Assembly: GCA_022432975.1 (NCBI GenBank)
Contig: CM039502.1
Coordinates: forward strand, 20,733,228-20,797,227
DNA length: 64,000 nt
Source: Begonia masoniana
Lineage: Eukaryota; Streptophyta; Magnoliopsida; Cucurbitales; Begoniaceae
Direction of reading: 5' to 3'
Both the position numbers and the translations under genes were made by a program. The stretch's first letter is position 1. Every line of letters starts with the position of its first letter. Shown here piece after piece: positions 1-9,459 of this stretch. The notes under the pieces are model-generated. The model had not been told where the DNA came from, did no database searches, and saw nothing but the letters and a program-made list of their open reading frames with translations.

Positions 1-348
1 TGAAAAGTGGGAATTAAGAAGCCAAAAATTGTTTGGAGATTTGAGTTAAATTGTTTGATTTTCACCATCTTATCTTTTATCTGTGTCTTATCTCTCTCAT
101 TTTCATTCTTTTCTCTAGTCTGCCATTTCTCCCCTATCCTGCGTCACTGTCACATGGTTGTTCATTACTTAACTCTTCTCGCGTGGGTGTGACTTAGAAA
201 TATGATAGAAAATGAGAAATTAGCCGACTTTCTCTTTACTTAAGGATGCTGACTTGCTCATAATAAAAATCATGGGAATACATTTTGGTTCCTTCCATTT
301 TACCCGGTGACAATTTTTATAATACATAGTAGACAGAGAGAATGGTAC
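1..348 (-). other. Intron 3 (partial) of the AGL17-like MADS-box gene
   Basis: Sequence downstream of exon 3 on the minus strand. It starts with a GT donor (bases 348-347, read GTACC) that splits the codon after the exon's last two bases (CG). I looked for the next K-box exon on this strand and found none, so exon 4 and the rest of the gene lie beyond the left edge. Confidence 0.75.
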
Positions 349-410
349 CGGTGATTTTCTTGCAAGCTATGTAGTTGCTGCCGAAGCAGGGCTGCTTCTC
401 TTTGCCAGAA
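349..410 (-). CDS. MADS-box transcription factor, exon 3 (start of K domain)
   Basis: Minus-strand exon encoding FWQREAALLRQQLHSLQENH plus two bases of an Arg codon. This is the start of the keratin-like K domain, an amphipathic coiled coil through which MIKC MADS proteins dimerise and tetramerise. The exon is preceded by a TTAG acceptor (412-411) and followed by a GT donor. Its 62-bp length is the canonical size of MIKC exon 3. Phase is correct: exon 2 ends on a complete Lys codon and this exon opens with Phe, as in AGL17-clade proteins. The exon is too short for an ordinary ORF scan and was found by looking for the FWQREAA signature. It lies 8.4 kb from exon 2 because of transposon insertions. 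I see no damage in it; whether the gene is spliced correctly cannot be judged from sequence. Confidence 0.93.
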
Positions 411-1049
411 CTAACATGTGAACACCATCACTTAAAGTATACTGGATGACTGTTTTATTTTGAATTTAAATAGTGACATGTACGTACATAGTTACATACT
501 CATTTTCTCATGTGCATGCAAATGCAGCATCTATTTTTTAAACAGAAAACTGTGATGAGAATTTTATAATCTTGATTTGGGAGGTGCTATTTATTGACAG
601 ATTATTAATATAATGAGACAGTATAAGTTAGAGATAAGGCATTGATAACTTGTATTTACCAGTAGTAAAAAAGATTAGACGTTTCTAATAAAGTGTGTTA
701 TTCTTTGGAGGTTTGCACTTTGTATTTGCTAGTGAAAATATCTACTTTCGCAGATAGGGTAAGTGTAATGTTATATTTTTTCTTTCGTTATTTATGTCGT
801 TCTATCTGCCATTTTTTTTTTTCTTTTTTTCATTTAGAGAAAATTCTTCCATTCATGCAATGTGAAAATGAAAAGCCAAGAAGTTGTTGGTTATATGGTT
901 TTCCGTATATAAATTACTAGTGTTGCTGTGTATCTGGGTGTTCGATTTTCTTTGTTTAAGTAGTTCAATGTATTTAAATTTGTATTTTGTCTAAATCTTC
1001 TAGCGCATTCCCTTGATCAAATTATGGAAAGTAACATAAATAAATTAGG

Positions 1050-1449
1050 TGTTTATTAGTTCAGATTTTATGGTATATTATTTCCAGTTTTCTACAATTT
1101 TATCTTTTTATTAATATTGTAATATTCTTTCTATATTAATAGGTGAGTGAGTTGTAAGGAAAAAATAAGAGAGAGAGAGGAAAGTATACAAGAGAGAGTC
1201 TGTAAAGTTTTTTTCTCTTGGTGAGCGGCGTCTGTTGCATTTGATGTAATGTTGTAGGCGATGTTGCAGCATTACAAAAAACTTACTTTCTTGTTTCTTA
1301 AAACGTGTTGGAGTTTTGGGCCGTGGACGTAGAACGGTTTAGTTCGAACTACATAAATCTTGTATCTTGATTTCTTATTTCATTATTCAGTTTTAATCTT
1401 GATATATTTCTTGCAGTTTGTGTGATTGAGTTTTGCGGTAGTCACAACA
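1050..1449 (+). repeat. 5' LTR of the intron 2 copia element
   Basis: About 400 bp, starts TGTTTATTAG and ends CACAACA. It aligns along its length with 7288-7738; the 3' copy carries extra AG-rich sequence in the middle. Just after it comes ATTGGTGCAGTGAGCG in place of the common initiator-Met primer site, so the primer-binding site is divergent. Confidence 0.85.
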
Positions 1450-1488
1450 ATTGGTGCAGTGAGCGTGGATTGTTTGTTTCGCTTTTAA

Positions 1489-2552
1489 TGGCGAGATTCG
1501 AGATTGAAAAATTCACGGGCGAGAATGATTTCAATTTATGATGAGCCAAGATGAAAGCTTTTCAGGTTCAATAAGAATTGTCTGCTGCTATTGATCTTGA
1601 AGCGTTTGGGAAGCTTCAATTGTCTAACTAAGATAAGACTTCTAAGATGGATTCCAAAGCGCATATTGTTATTTTGTTGAGTTTGGATGATGAGGTACTA
1701 AGGGAGGTCATCGAAGAAGATTCAATGATTTTAGTATGGTCCAAGCTTGAAGCTCTATACATGAAAAAGTCGTTGGCTGTGACAGCCCACCATGTGAAGG
1801 CAAGGGTCCGGTGGGGCTTAACCCATTTCAGTTGGGGTGCACAATCCCACATTGCTTGAGAGTGAAAAATGCATGGTTTATAAGTAAAGTTCCCCACCTT
1901 ACCAAGTACAACGCATTTTAAGATTGACCCCAAGAACAAATCTATGCGGGGACAATATTGTATTGGGAGAACCGAGAGATGTTATAAATGGTATTAGAGC
2001 CACTGCCCAACTGGAAGTGTGGCCGACGAGGACATCGGGTTCTGAAGGGAGGGAGATTGTGACAGCTCGCCATGTAAAGACAAGAAGGGCCCGACTCATA
2101 CCAGTGAGGGTACACAATCTCACATTGCTTGGGAGAGTGAAAAATGCATGGTTTATAAGTAGAGTTCTCCCTACCTAGTACAATGTTTGGGTTGACCCCA
2201 AGAACAAATCCGTGCGTACTCTGGCCCAAAGCAGACAATATTGTACTGGGAGGACCGATAGACGTTAAATTGGCGAACTGTTTGTATTTAAAAAAGAAGC
2301 TATACACAATCGCAATGGAAGAATTCAAGGAGATCCGGAAACATGTTGATGATTTCAACAAAATAGTTGTGGACTTGAATAACATTGACGTCAAGATAGA
2401 AAAAGAGAATCAATCTATTATCTTGTTGAGTTCTCTACCAAAGTAGTATGAGCATTTTGTCGACACTATGCTTTACGGGAAGCAAATCCTAACTATGGCA
2501 GAGGTGAAGACGACACTAAAATCAAAGGAGTTTCTGAAGAAGCTCCGGATGG
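1489..2552 (+). pseudogene. Degenerate copia gag (UBN2-like), split by a TRIM
   Basis: Begins MARFEIEKFTGENDF and soon meets an in-frame stop. It continues with a typical copia capsid helix region up to MKKSLA, is broken by the TRIM at 1778-2269, and resumes with LYLKKKLYTIAMEEF and IILLSSLPK, ending near EFLKKLRM. These are the gag motifs of Tork/Tnt1-like plant copia elements, which encode the nucleocapsid precursor. Several stops make it a pseudogene. It ends where the large solo LTR inserted; the matching zinc knuckle is found beyond that insert. Confidence 0.8.
1778..2269 (+). mobile_element. Complete TRIM (terminal-repeat retrotransposon in miniature)
   Basis: A 492-bp element with target duplication TTGGC (1773-1777 and 2270-2274). 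It has two LTRs of about 210 bp (1778-1986 and 2058-2269), each starting TGTGACAG; their ends have decayed to GTTATA and GTTAAA. Just after the first LTR comes TGGTATTAGAGCCA, an initiator-Met tRNA primer-binding site, and a purine-rich tract AAGGGAGGGAGA precedes the second LTR. The internal part is about 70 bp and non-coding. The LTRs resemble Cassandra ends, but I see no 5S rRNA domain, so this is a different TRIM family. It splits the host copia gag without other rearrangement. Confidence 0.9.
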
Positions 2553-5500
2553 TGAGCGTAAAAATCGCTATTTTTTAAAGCTAATTAAATTCCATGTGTT
2601 AGATTTTTGCTGTGACTATTATTTTGAATAAACTTTTTTTTACGAAGTTTAGAGTATGTTCGGATTGTGGAAAATAAAACTTAATGATCTTTTTGTGTGG
2701 TATAGTGTATGAATTGATTTTATAAATCAAGGGTAAAAAAGTAAATAAAGAACTGTTAATTTATTAGAAAACCCTATTCTCTTCTTCACGTGGTTACCAA
2801 CACCAAGGAGAGGGAGAGTGGACTTTTCTGACGAGTGACTCGTTGTGTGTTGTGGCCTGGAAAATGCTTGTGAGGGTTCAAGAAACAACGTTTGTGAAGG
2901 AACTTTGAAGGTTAGTGACTTCCCCTTCTCCATTTTTGTGATTTAAGTTTAGGGTTTAGGTTGGGGGGATGAGTTTGAGTATTGAAATTCGATTCCATCC
3001 GACTATTCTGGATATATTGGTTTATTTAGAGTGTATGCAAGTTTATTTGTCTTTTGAGGCGAGGGGAGTCAGGAAAGGCGAGTTTTGGACGACTCATTTT
3101 CGCTGAAATCATCTCAGAGGTCTACACTTCAAGAGAAGTGTTTACCGCTAGCTTGTTTGGAGCTGAGACCGAGGAGGGGTTGTGTAACACCCGGTTGTAC
3201 GAGTTTTGAATTTTTTCCGCTACACAATGACATTTTCGTAAATATAGTAAACTAGGTCCGTTTTATGAACGGAAAGTTTTATTAGAGCCCTAGTAACAAA
3301 TTGAAATTTTTGGTGAAATAAGGAGATTTGGAGAAACCGAATCGATAGTTAGATAACGAGATAAATATAAAATCAAATGGAGGGGTAAATTGGTAATTTG
3401 ACAAGTTTAATTGTTAATAAATCACACAAACCCCTTTCTCCTTAAACACTTACGTGAATTTTCTTCCCTCCCAAGCTATCTGGCGATTTCTTTGCTTCCA
3501 GACGACGATTTCCCTCACGCCGGTTCTCCTTCACTCCAATCATCGATTCTCCTTCACGTTTTCTTCCCCAATCGACGTCTTAGGTAAGATTCTATGCTTT
3601 TGGACGGTCGGATGTTGGTTTCTAGGGTTTAAGCGGTTAGGATTTTGTTTAGGATTTTGTGAAAATGATGGATTATGTTAGAAACGGTTAGGTTTACCAT
3701 ATTTACGACCCTAATGGATGTATTGATGATTATTGGACGTAGTTAGGCGATATTAATGGTTTGGTTGGAAATTTGGTGGTTGGAAAACTTGTAAAACTCT
3801 ATTAATGGAAGTTTAGAAAATGTGAGCGCAAATTGTTCGATAAAATGTCCGAGAAAAGTAAATTAGAGTTTTAGGAAATTTACTTAGAAGTTTTGACTAG
3901 AATTGTGATTCGGTTGTTAGGATGGATTATTAACTACCACTGTGCAATGTTCTAGGTGAACAAAGCTCACGGACGGAGCTTGATGTGCTAAGGACCCGAG
4001 GTAAGTATTCGTAACTCGCTTGGCCGATTGGCCTACATCATAAGATTAGTTGTTGATTGAGGACTTAGAGATTTTATTACTTTGGTGTAGGTGATCTCGA
4101 TAAAGGTGAGGATGATCCTCCTCTGCAAGATGAACGCACGAGTTGAGGGAGGGTGCCCGTGGGAGTGCGCTGAGCAGTCGAGGCGAATTTTGACCTGTGG
4201 GAGCAAATGGTTAAGCATGTTGAAGTTGTGGGTATGTTAGGTAAAAACGGTTTGATAAATATATAAGAGGGTTTATGTCGGGCTGATGGGTGATTAGCTA
4301 GAAAGACATTGATGTTTTGATGTTTTATGGATGACTTTATGGATAGATGTTTCTTTTGAATATTGTTGAACTAGGTTGATTTGATACTTGAAATGGATTA
4401 GATTTTTATGAATTGAGTCGGTTTTGATGATTTTAGGTTGAGGATTTTGATTTATGGATATGTATTTTGGTGGATTGAGGAAAATATGAAGTAGTGGTGT
4501 TTTAGAATAGTTAGTGGAAAAGAGAAATAAGGAGAGTAGACGTGTGAAGAAGAAGTAAGGAAGCAGCACTCTGGAATTTAACTCCAGAGAGCTTGCCGAT
4601 CGATCGCCAGGGTGTGCGATTGATCGACTGATGTTTTATGGTTGTTTACTAAGATTTATCAAGTGTTCTAGCAAGCAATTCGGTCGAAGGCGTCGACAAA
4701 AAGGGTTGAGAAATCGACCTCTTAGAGTTTCACGCCTATAGAATTGTCGACCGATTAATAAGCAATTGGGTCGAAGGCATCGACAAAAAGGTTGAGAAAT
4801 CGACTCCTTAGAGTTTTACGCCTATGGAATTGTCAACCGAAAACGTCGTCCGATTTTGTGGACGAAAACGTCGACCGATCTCATTACAGAGGCCACGTCG
4901 ACCGATCTCATTACAGAGGCCACGTCGACCGATCTCTTTACAGAGGCCACATCGACCCCCACTGTTTAATTTGATGAAACCCGAGGAGTGTTGTTTGTAG
5001 AAAGGAGTTGTCGACCCCCACTGTTCAATTTGACGAAACCCGAGAGGGTGTTACTGTTCAATTTAATGAAACCCGAGAGGAAGCATTGTCTGTCGAAGGT
5101 AGTTCATTGACCGAAATTGTCGACCGAAGTTGCGAAGAGTTTCAACCCGAGAGGAATTAAGTGTTGATTTATGTTATAGACGTCGACCGATTTCTGTTGT
5201 GGGTCGTAACTCTTCATGTAATGTGTCTTGTCGACCGAAACCCCGATTTTATTATTTTAACACTGGCACTTGAGTTTAGTTTCAATTCAAGAATTCCACA
5301 TGTAGTACGTCTTCCGCTGAATGATGTTAATTGACTTTAAACGAGTGCGATTAAAGGATGGAAATGAAAGTTCAAATTTTACGGGATTTTTAGGAATAGT
5401 GACAAGGGTAAATTTTATGGGATGTTACAAGTTGACACTTCGAGGGAAGTGTCGACTGCTAGTGTAATAAGAGATTGGACCCGAGAGCTCGAAGGAGTCG

Positions 5501-6301
5501 ACACTTTGAAGGAAGTGTTGATTGCTAGGCCAATTGGTGGTTTAGCCCAAAAGCTCGAAAGTGTCGACCACTAGGACGTGGTGTTGATCGTTAGTTCATT
5601 TTGAGTTGGAGGTGTTGACCGCATGAATGAAGTGTTGGCTGCCCAGCCTAACTGGGCGTTACAAGTGTCGACCCATGGCTGGAAGTGTCGACCGCTTAAT
5701 GTTATATTTGGGTAAATTTTGTCACCTCGGCATGAGTTTCCAGTTAAGTTCCTAGTCCCGGTTTAGGACTTAACCTCGTGTCTCCCATTAGTCTTAAGTG
5801 GGATATTTATAACATTGCTTTTGTGATAGGTTCCGATGATTTCAAGATGGTTGGTGAGATTGCGCCTCCAATTGGAAGAAAGAGTGTTCGGCATAAAGAT
5901 AGATGTTTTATATTATTTGCATTGCATTGCATGTTTTTATTAAAACTTTATTTTAGTGAGCTATCACCCATGAAAACTTGACAGGGCCTAGTTGCCAGTA
6001 TGTCATTTTTTAACGTGTATACATATGTACGATTTACACGTTTACCATTGATGCATGGTTTTATTATTGTTGTGATAGAAGATGGATTCTCGTGATCCTT
6101 TGATGATCTAGGTGTCAAAGTGTTAGGAGGACATCTTAGTACACCTATTTAGTGAATGTTGTCTTATATGTACGTCACAAAATGGATAATAAGGCAGTGA
6201 TGACGCCCTCCTTGGGTTTCGACAATTAGGAGGTTAGGTCCTTTCTGAGGATCGAGTCGCCCGGCCTGAAATTCTGTTAGGCTCGCCTCTGGGTCGTGAC
6301 A
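2553..6301 (-). mobile_element. Solo LTR (probable Ty3/gypsy), split by another solo LTR
   Basis: Interrupts the copia gag between its capsid part (ends EFLKKLRM) and its zinc-knuckle part (starts ELSVHGR). Read on the minus strand it begins TGTCACGACCC and would end TTTTTACGCTCA. Without the inner insert (3183-5429) it is about 1.5 kb. It contains irregular direct repeats of the form AAGTGTCGACYGCTAG between 5430 and 5700. There are no coding domains. I could not find a matching target duplication (GATGG against ATTAG), so the left boundary is the least certain in this cluster. Confidence 0.6.
3183..5429 (+). mobile_element. Large solo LTR (TGTAAC...GTTACA) with cryptic introns, copy 1
   Basis: Starts TGTAACACCCGG and ends GGGATGTTACA; flanks GGTTG and AGTTG agree at four of five bases. 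No ORF of note. In the sense direction it shows splice-like signals: donor at 3584 (TTAG|GTAAGA), acceptor at 3955 (TTCTAG|GTGAAC), a 45-bp mini-exon 3956-4000, donor GAG|GTAAGT at 4001, then TTGGCCTACATCA, and acceptor GGTGTAG|GTGA at 4090. The section 4660-5230 is dense in GTCGAC palindromes and includes a three-fold repeat of a 27-bp unit (GTCGACCGATCTC...) at 4870-4955. Size, ends and lack of coding fit a solo LTR of a Tekay/Del-like Ty3/gypsy element; that clade name is inference. Confidence 0.75.
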
Positions 6302-7287
6302 ATTAGGAGTTATCGGTGCATGGAAGAACTCAAACTCATGAACAAAATAACTTAAATAATAAGATGAAGACAAAATCCAGGGAAGGTATGAAGTGTTTCT
6401 TTTGCAAAAAGAAATGACACTTCAGCGAAGGATTTTGGTAATCAATGGGTATTTGATTCGGTGTTTTCATTTCATATGATTCCGAGGGGAGTGACTTCAA
6501 GATTTCCAATACAAAGGTGGAGATGTGCTATTCGGTAACCACAAATCGCACACCATACAAGGGACTGGTTTGGTGCCAATTATGATGTTTGAAGGAGGCG
6601 TTCGGAAAATTCAGAACGTGAAGTATATTCCTCAGCTTAGACGTAACCTTCTATCATTGACATGTTTGATGATTTTGGTTGCATGGTGAACATTGAAAAA
6701 GATACGAACATCATGAAACGGTCGATGGTTGTGATGAAGAGGGTTCAGGTAAATGATTTATATTGCTAACAATATTAAAGGAAATGTTCGATCATGACAT
6801 TTGACTCTCGGACATTCGAGAGAAGCAAGAAAGATAGTGCTTCAGGGGGAGTCAGCTCCGGGGATGAAAACTGGGCCGAGTGAAGCTGAAAAAATTGTAT
6901 TTCATGAGGAGTAGGATGAAAGTAGCTCCGGTAATGTTTCTTAGGTAGATGATCAACAGATTGAGCGAGTGACTTCTTGATCAGATGACTTGGTGGAAGG
7001 AAGAGTGATGGATTATCAACTTACACAGGACATGTCTAAACTAGTGATGAAACCTACTCAACGTCTCAGATATGCGCATATGGTCGCATAAGCTCTTTCG
7101 GTTTCTACTAAACTTGAGAATGAGGAATCTGTGAATTACACTAATGTTCTTGCCAAAGTTCTTCCGGTTACCAAGTTTAAGTTTTGTTTAAGCTTAGTGG
7201 GTATGGAGGAAGGCTAGTCAAAGACATGAAGATGCACAAACACCGGATAGCATCGTGAAAGTGTTCAAAATTTGAACTAAAGAGGAT
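6302..7287 (+). pseudogene. Copia zinc knuckle, protease remnant and pol linker
   Basis: Picks up the gag frame with ELSVHGR and GMKCFFCKKK, then a stop where the His of the CCHC knuckle is expected nearby. A protease/GAG-pre-like stretch follows (SIQRWRCAIR region, then VKYIPQLRRNLL). From about 6840 the text (SAPGMKTGPSEAE, then LSVSTKLENEESVNYT) resembles the spacer between integrase and reverse transcriptase in Tork-type copia. It then runs into a purine tract and the 3' LTR. Integrase, RT and RNase H are absent, so these domains were lost before or after insertion. Confidence 0.65.
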
Positions 7288-7738
7288 TGTTAGTATTGGT
7301 TCAAATTTTGTGGTATATTATTTTTGATTTTACGACAGTTTATTTTTTATTAATATTGTAATATTCTTTCTATATTAATGGGTGAGTGAGTTGTAAGGAA
7401 ATAATAAGTGAGAATAAGAGAGAGAGATGAAAGTATATAAGAGAGTCTAAGAGAGAAAAAAGACTGGAGAATAGTGAATGTGCTCTATACGATTTTTTCC
7501 TCTTGATGAGTGTCGTCTATTGCATTCAGGGTAATGTTGCTAGCGATGTTGTAGTATTACGGAAAATTCTCATTTTCTTGATTTTTGAATAAAATTTGCT
7601 GTTGGAGTTGCCCCGCAAACGTAGGATGGTTTGGTCCGAACCACGTAAATCTTATATCTTGATTTCTTTCATTCTTCTGTTTGAATTTTGATATATTTCT
7701 TGTAGTTTGTGTGATTGGGTTCTGCGTTATTCGCTACT
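7288..7738 (+). repeat. 3' LTR of the intron 2 copia element
   Basis: Starts TGTTAGTATTGG after a purine tract (AAAGAGGAT) and ends CGCTACT, where the last A of the expected ACA is mutated. Flanked on the right by TTAGG. It contains AG-rich stretches and a TATATAAG box typical of an LTR promoter. Confidence 0.85.
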
Positions 7739-7743
7739 TTAGG

Positions 7744-8844
7744 AATAACTGTTGTATTTGAAGTTTTTTTCCTTACAGCCTGGAGTTTTTTCCCTTTTAA
7801 GTTTATTTTTACCTTAGAATGTAAATCTTCAGTCTTGACTAGGTTTTCTCCAAACATTCATTCTAAGTTAAATGGTCTCCTATTTCAAAGGTTGTGAGAT
7901 TTTATGGTTTGTACGACCACGAACTATATCTTAATTGCTTTGGTTTTGTTAATAAAAGGGAAGAGTTATACTGCGTCAGGGCTCCATTTGTCTGATGATC
8001 GCAGTTCTGTGAATAATCCTCAATGCTAACGTCTTTTACTAAGGGTTTTTGTTTTTCTGGTTTTTTGTTTTTTTAATTCAAGTCTAGAAAAATTCTGAAT
8101 AAGAAGACTAACAGTGGGATCCCTCTCTTTTTTGTGGCATTTATCAATGCCATGAGGTGGGTACTCGTAAATGTGAACCAATGGAACTGATAACATTTTT
8201 GTAGTATGTTATCATTTACATCATTATTTAGCGTCTCATAACTTATTTAGCACTAACGACTGCACAACTTCGAAGCCTAGTACCCTGAATTATTGATTCT
8301 GTACCATGTGTATCGTCTTCTACTGTGCTGCTGTGCTTATTTTTGTAGTGGTGTTCAGGTGTAGAGTTTCGTCTTCCATTTGACATTTTACGAGAGAAGT
8401 TTTGTGGATTAGATAACAACGTATTTTGATTTGAATTCAGACGTAATATGATATCCCTTGAGGCTGACGAAACAAATAAGCTAACATAGACTGCGGATAG
8501 AAAAAGAGTTCTGCCCATTTGTGAAGTTATTTTGGCATAATTGCTACAGAAGCATTCAGAGGAAAAAATTGTTTCTCTGTAATTCCTACTGAACTAGTCT
8601 TCCCAAGAAGAAGCGTGCAACCACAGAATTGAAAACGTATAGGCAATAATACTTTAAGAAAAAGGATCAAAGCAATTTTAAGCCAAGTAACGACCATTAT
8701 GTTTGATGTTCGCGTGATGCTAGTTGTTCCACACAAATGCTACGTATAGAAATATGGAAGCCTTCTCATTTGAGAAGTATTTCTACACTGATGCTCCAGG
8801 CGAACTTGAGAAAAGAAATTAAATTAAGGGTATTTAAAAAACAC
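7744..8844 (-). other. Residual intron 2 sequence, no gene seen
   Basis: AT-rich DNA between the copia element and exon 2. Several open frames of 60-90 codons occur, none with a recognisable domain or K-box exon. It ends at the exon 2 donor. Confidence 0.6.
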
Positions 8845-8923
8845 CTTAACTTCAGATGTTGGATTTCTATGCTGATGATGGTCGTCTCTCGTCTTCTTAT
8901 ATCTTTCTGTTACTGCTTTTATG
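8845..8923 (-). CDS. MADS-box transcription factor, exon 2 (I domain)
   Basis: Minus-strand exon encoding IKAVTERYKKTRDDHHQH then RNPTSEVK, the intervening (I) domain that sets dimer specificity in MIKC proteins. Its first base completes a Ser codon begun by exon 1 (AG|C), and it ends on the Lys codon AAG before donor GTGTTT. The acceptor is TTGCTTGTGTCAG. The length, 79 bp, is the canonical MIKC exon 2 size. The pattern (I/M)K-x-V-x-ERY-x-K-x-x-x-(D/E)HH and the NPTSEVK ending place it in the AGL17 clade (ANR1, AGL16, AGL21, AGL17). No mutation that would disable the exon is visible. A sense-oriented solo LTR ends only 50 bp upstream of the acceptor. Confidence 0.95.
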
Positions 8924-8973
8924 CTGACACAAGCAAATTGAAACTGTATTAGAGAATAATATACTTTTCTTAG

Positions 8974-9365
8974 TGTTGTGACTCTAAAGCAATATGCAAT
9001 CACACAAATCATGAGAAATATATCAAGATTAAAACAAAAGAATAAAAGAAGAAAACAAGACGTAAGATTTACGTGGTTTGGACCAAACCGTCCTACATCT
9101 ATGGCACAAAACTCCAATAACAAGTTTTATTCAAGAATCAAGAAAGTAAGAGTTTTTCATAATACTACAACATTGCTTACAACATTATCCCGAATACAAG
9201 AGTTGCTGCTCACGAAGAGAAAAAAATCATATAGAGCACACTCATTATTCCTCTCAATATTAACACTTCGCAACTATTTATTACAAGATAAGAGAGGGGA
9301 AGAATTCCTCTCAATAAGAAATATACAGAAGTATAATAATCTCTTTCTAGTTGGAGAAAATATGA
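8974..9365 (-). mobile_element. Solo copia LTR, same family as the intron 2 element
   Basis: Its reverse complement aligns with the LTR at 7288-7738: the shared stretches include GTGTGCTCTATA, AATGTTGTAGTATTA, TTGGTCC...ACCACGTAAATCTTA, and an end in GTCACAACA (plus strand start TGTTGTGACT at 8974). The upstream limit is blurred, somewhere at 9350-9460. It is in the same orientation as the MADS gene and ends 50 bp before the exon 2 splice acceptor. I could not find a target duplication. The 159-codon open frame across it on the plus strand is chance. Confidence 0.75.
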
Positions 9366-9459
9366 ATCCTAAAAAATTTAAAATTATGAGCTTATCTAAC
9401 GATGGAGAAATTAATGTCGTCAGGTTTCTAGAATATGCTTCAGTTATAACTTGTTAGCA

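Larger units (their letters stand above)
1050..7738 (+). mobile_element. Gag-only Ty1/copia retrotransposon in intron 2, with nested insertions
   Basis: Flanked by two related LTRs (1050-1449 and 7288-7738) and by a perfect 5-bp target duplication TTAGG (1045-1049 and 7739-7743). It is antisense to the MADS gene. The leftover coding order is gag, zinc knuckle, protease/GAG-pre remnant, then a piece resembling the integrase-RT linker, running into the 3' LTR. No integrase core, reverse transcriptase or RNase H is present, so the element looks non-autonomous, like the copia element at 14790-17776. The TRIM at 1778-2269 and a solo LTR at about 2553-6301 interrupt its gag. Removing the nested inserts leaves roughly 2.4 kb of element. 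Stops and frameshifts are numerous, so it is old. Confidence 0.85.
411..8844 (-). other. Intron 2 of the MADS-box gene, 8.4 kb, transposon-filled
   Basis: Lies between the exon 2 donor (GTGTTT, reading down from 8844) and the exon 3 acceptor (TTAG). About 6.7 kb of it (1050-7738) is a copia element that itself holds a TRIM and two nested solo LTRs. The remaining AT-rich stretches, 411-1044 and 7744-8844, have no recognisable coding sequence or repeat and are presumably original intron. Confidence 0.85.

Noticed and set aside
1..920. Small plus-strand open frames at the left end (7-192, 693-920)
   Set aside because: Low-complexity Phe/Leu/Ser translations of T-rich intron; the MADS gene reads the other strand here.
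3183..3190. The TGTAAC elements as DNA transposons or LINEs
   Set aside because: TG...CA ends with 5-bp duplications, no terminal inverted repeat beyond a few bases, no transposase and no poly-A tail fit LTRs better.
8243..8518. K-box or C-terminal exon of the MADS gene
   Set aside because: The minus-strand frame has no K-box or AGL17 C-terminal motif, and exon 3 is found further downstream at 349-410.
8978..9457. 159-codon plus-strand open frame upstream of exon 2
   Set aside because: It lies across a reversed copia solo LTR and has no domain; low-complexity K/R/N/S composition fits chance in AT-rich DNA.
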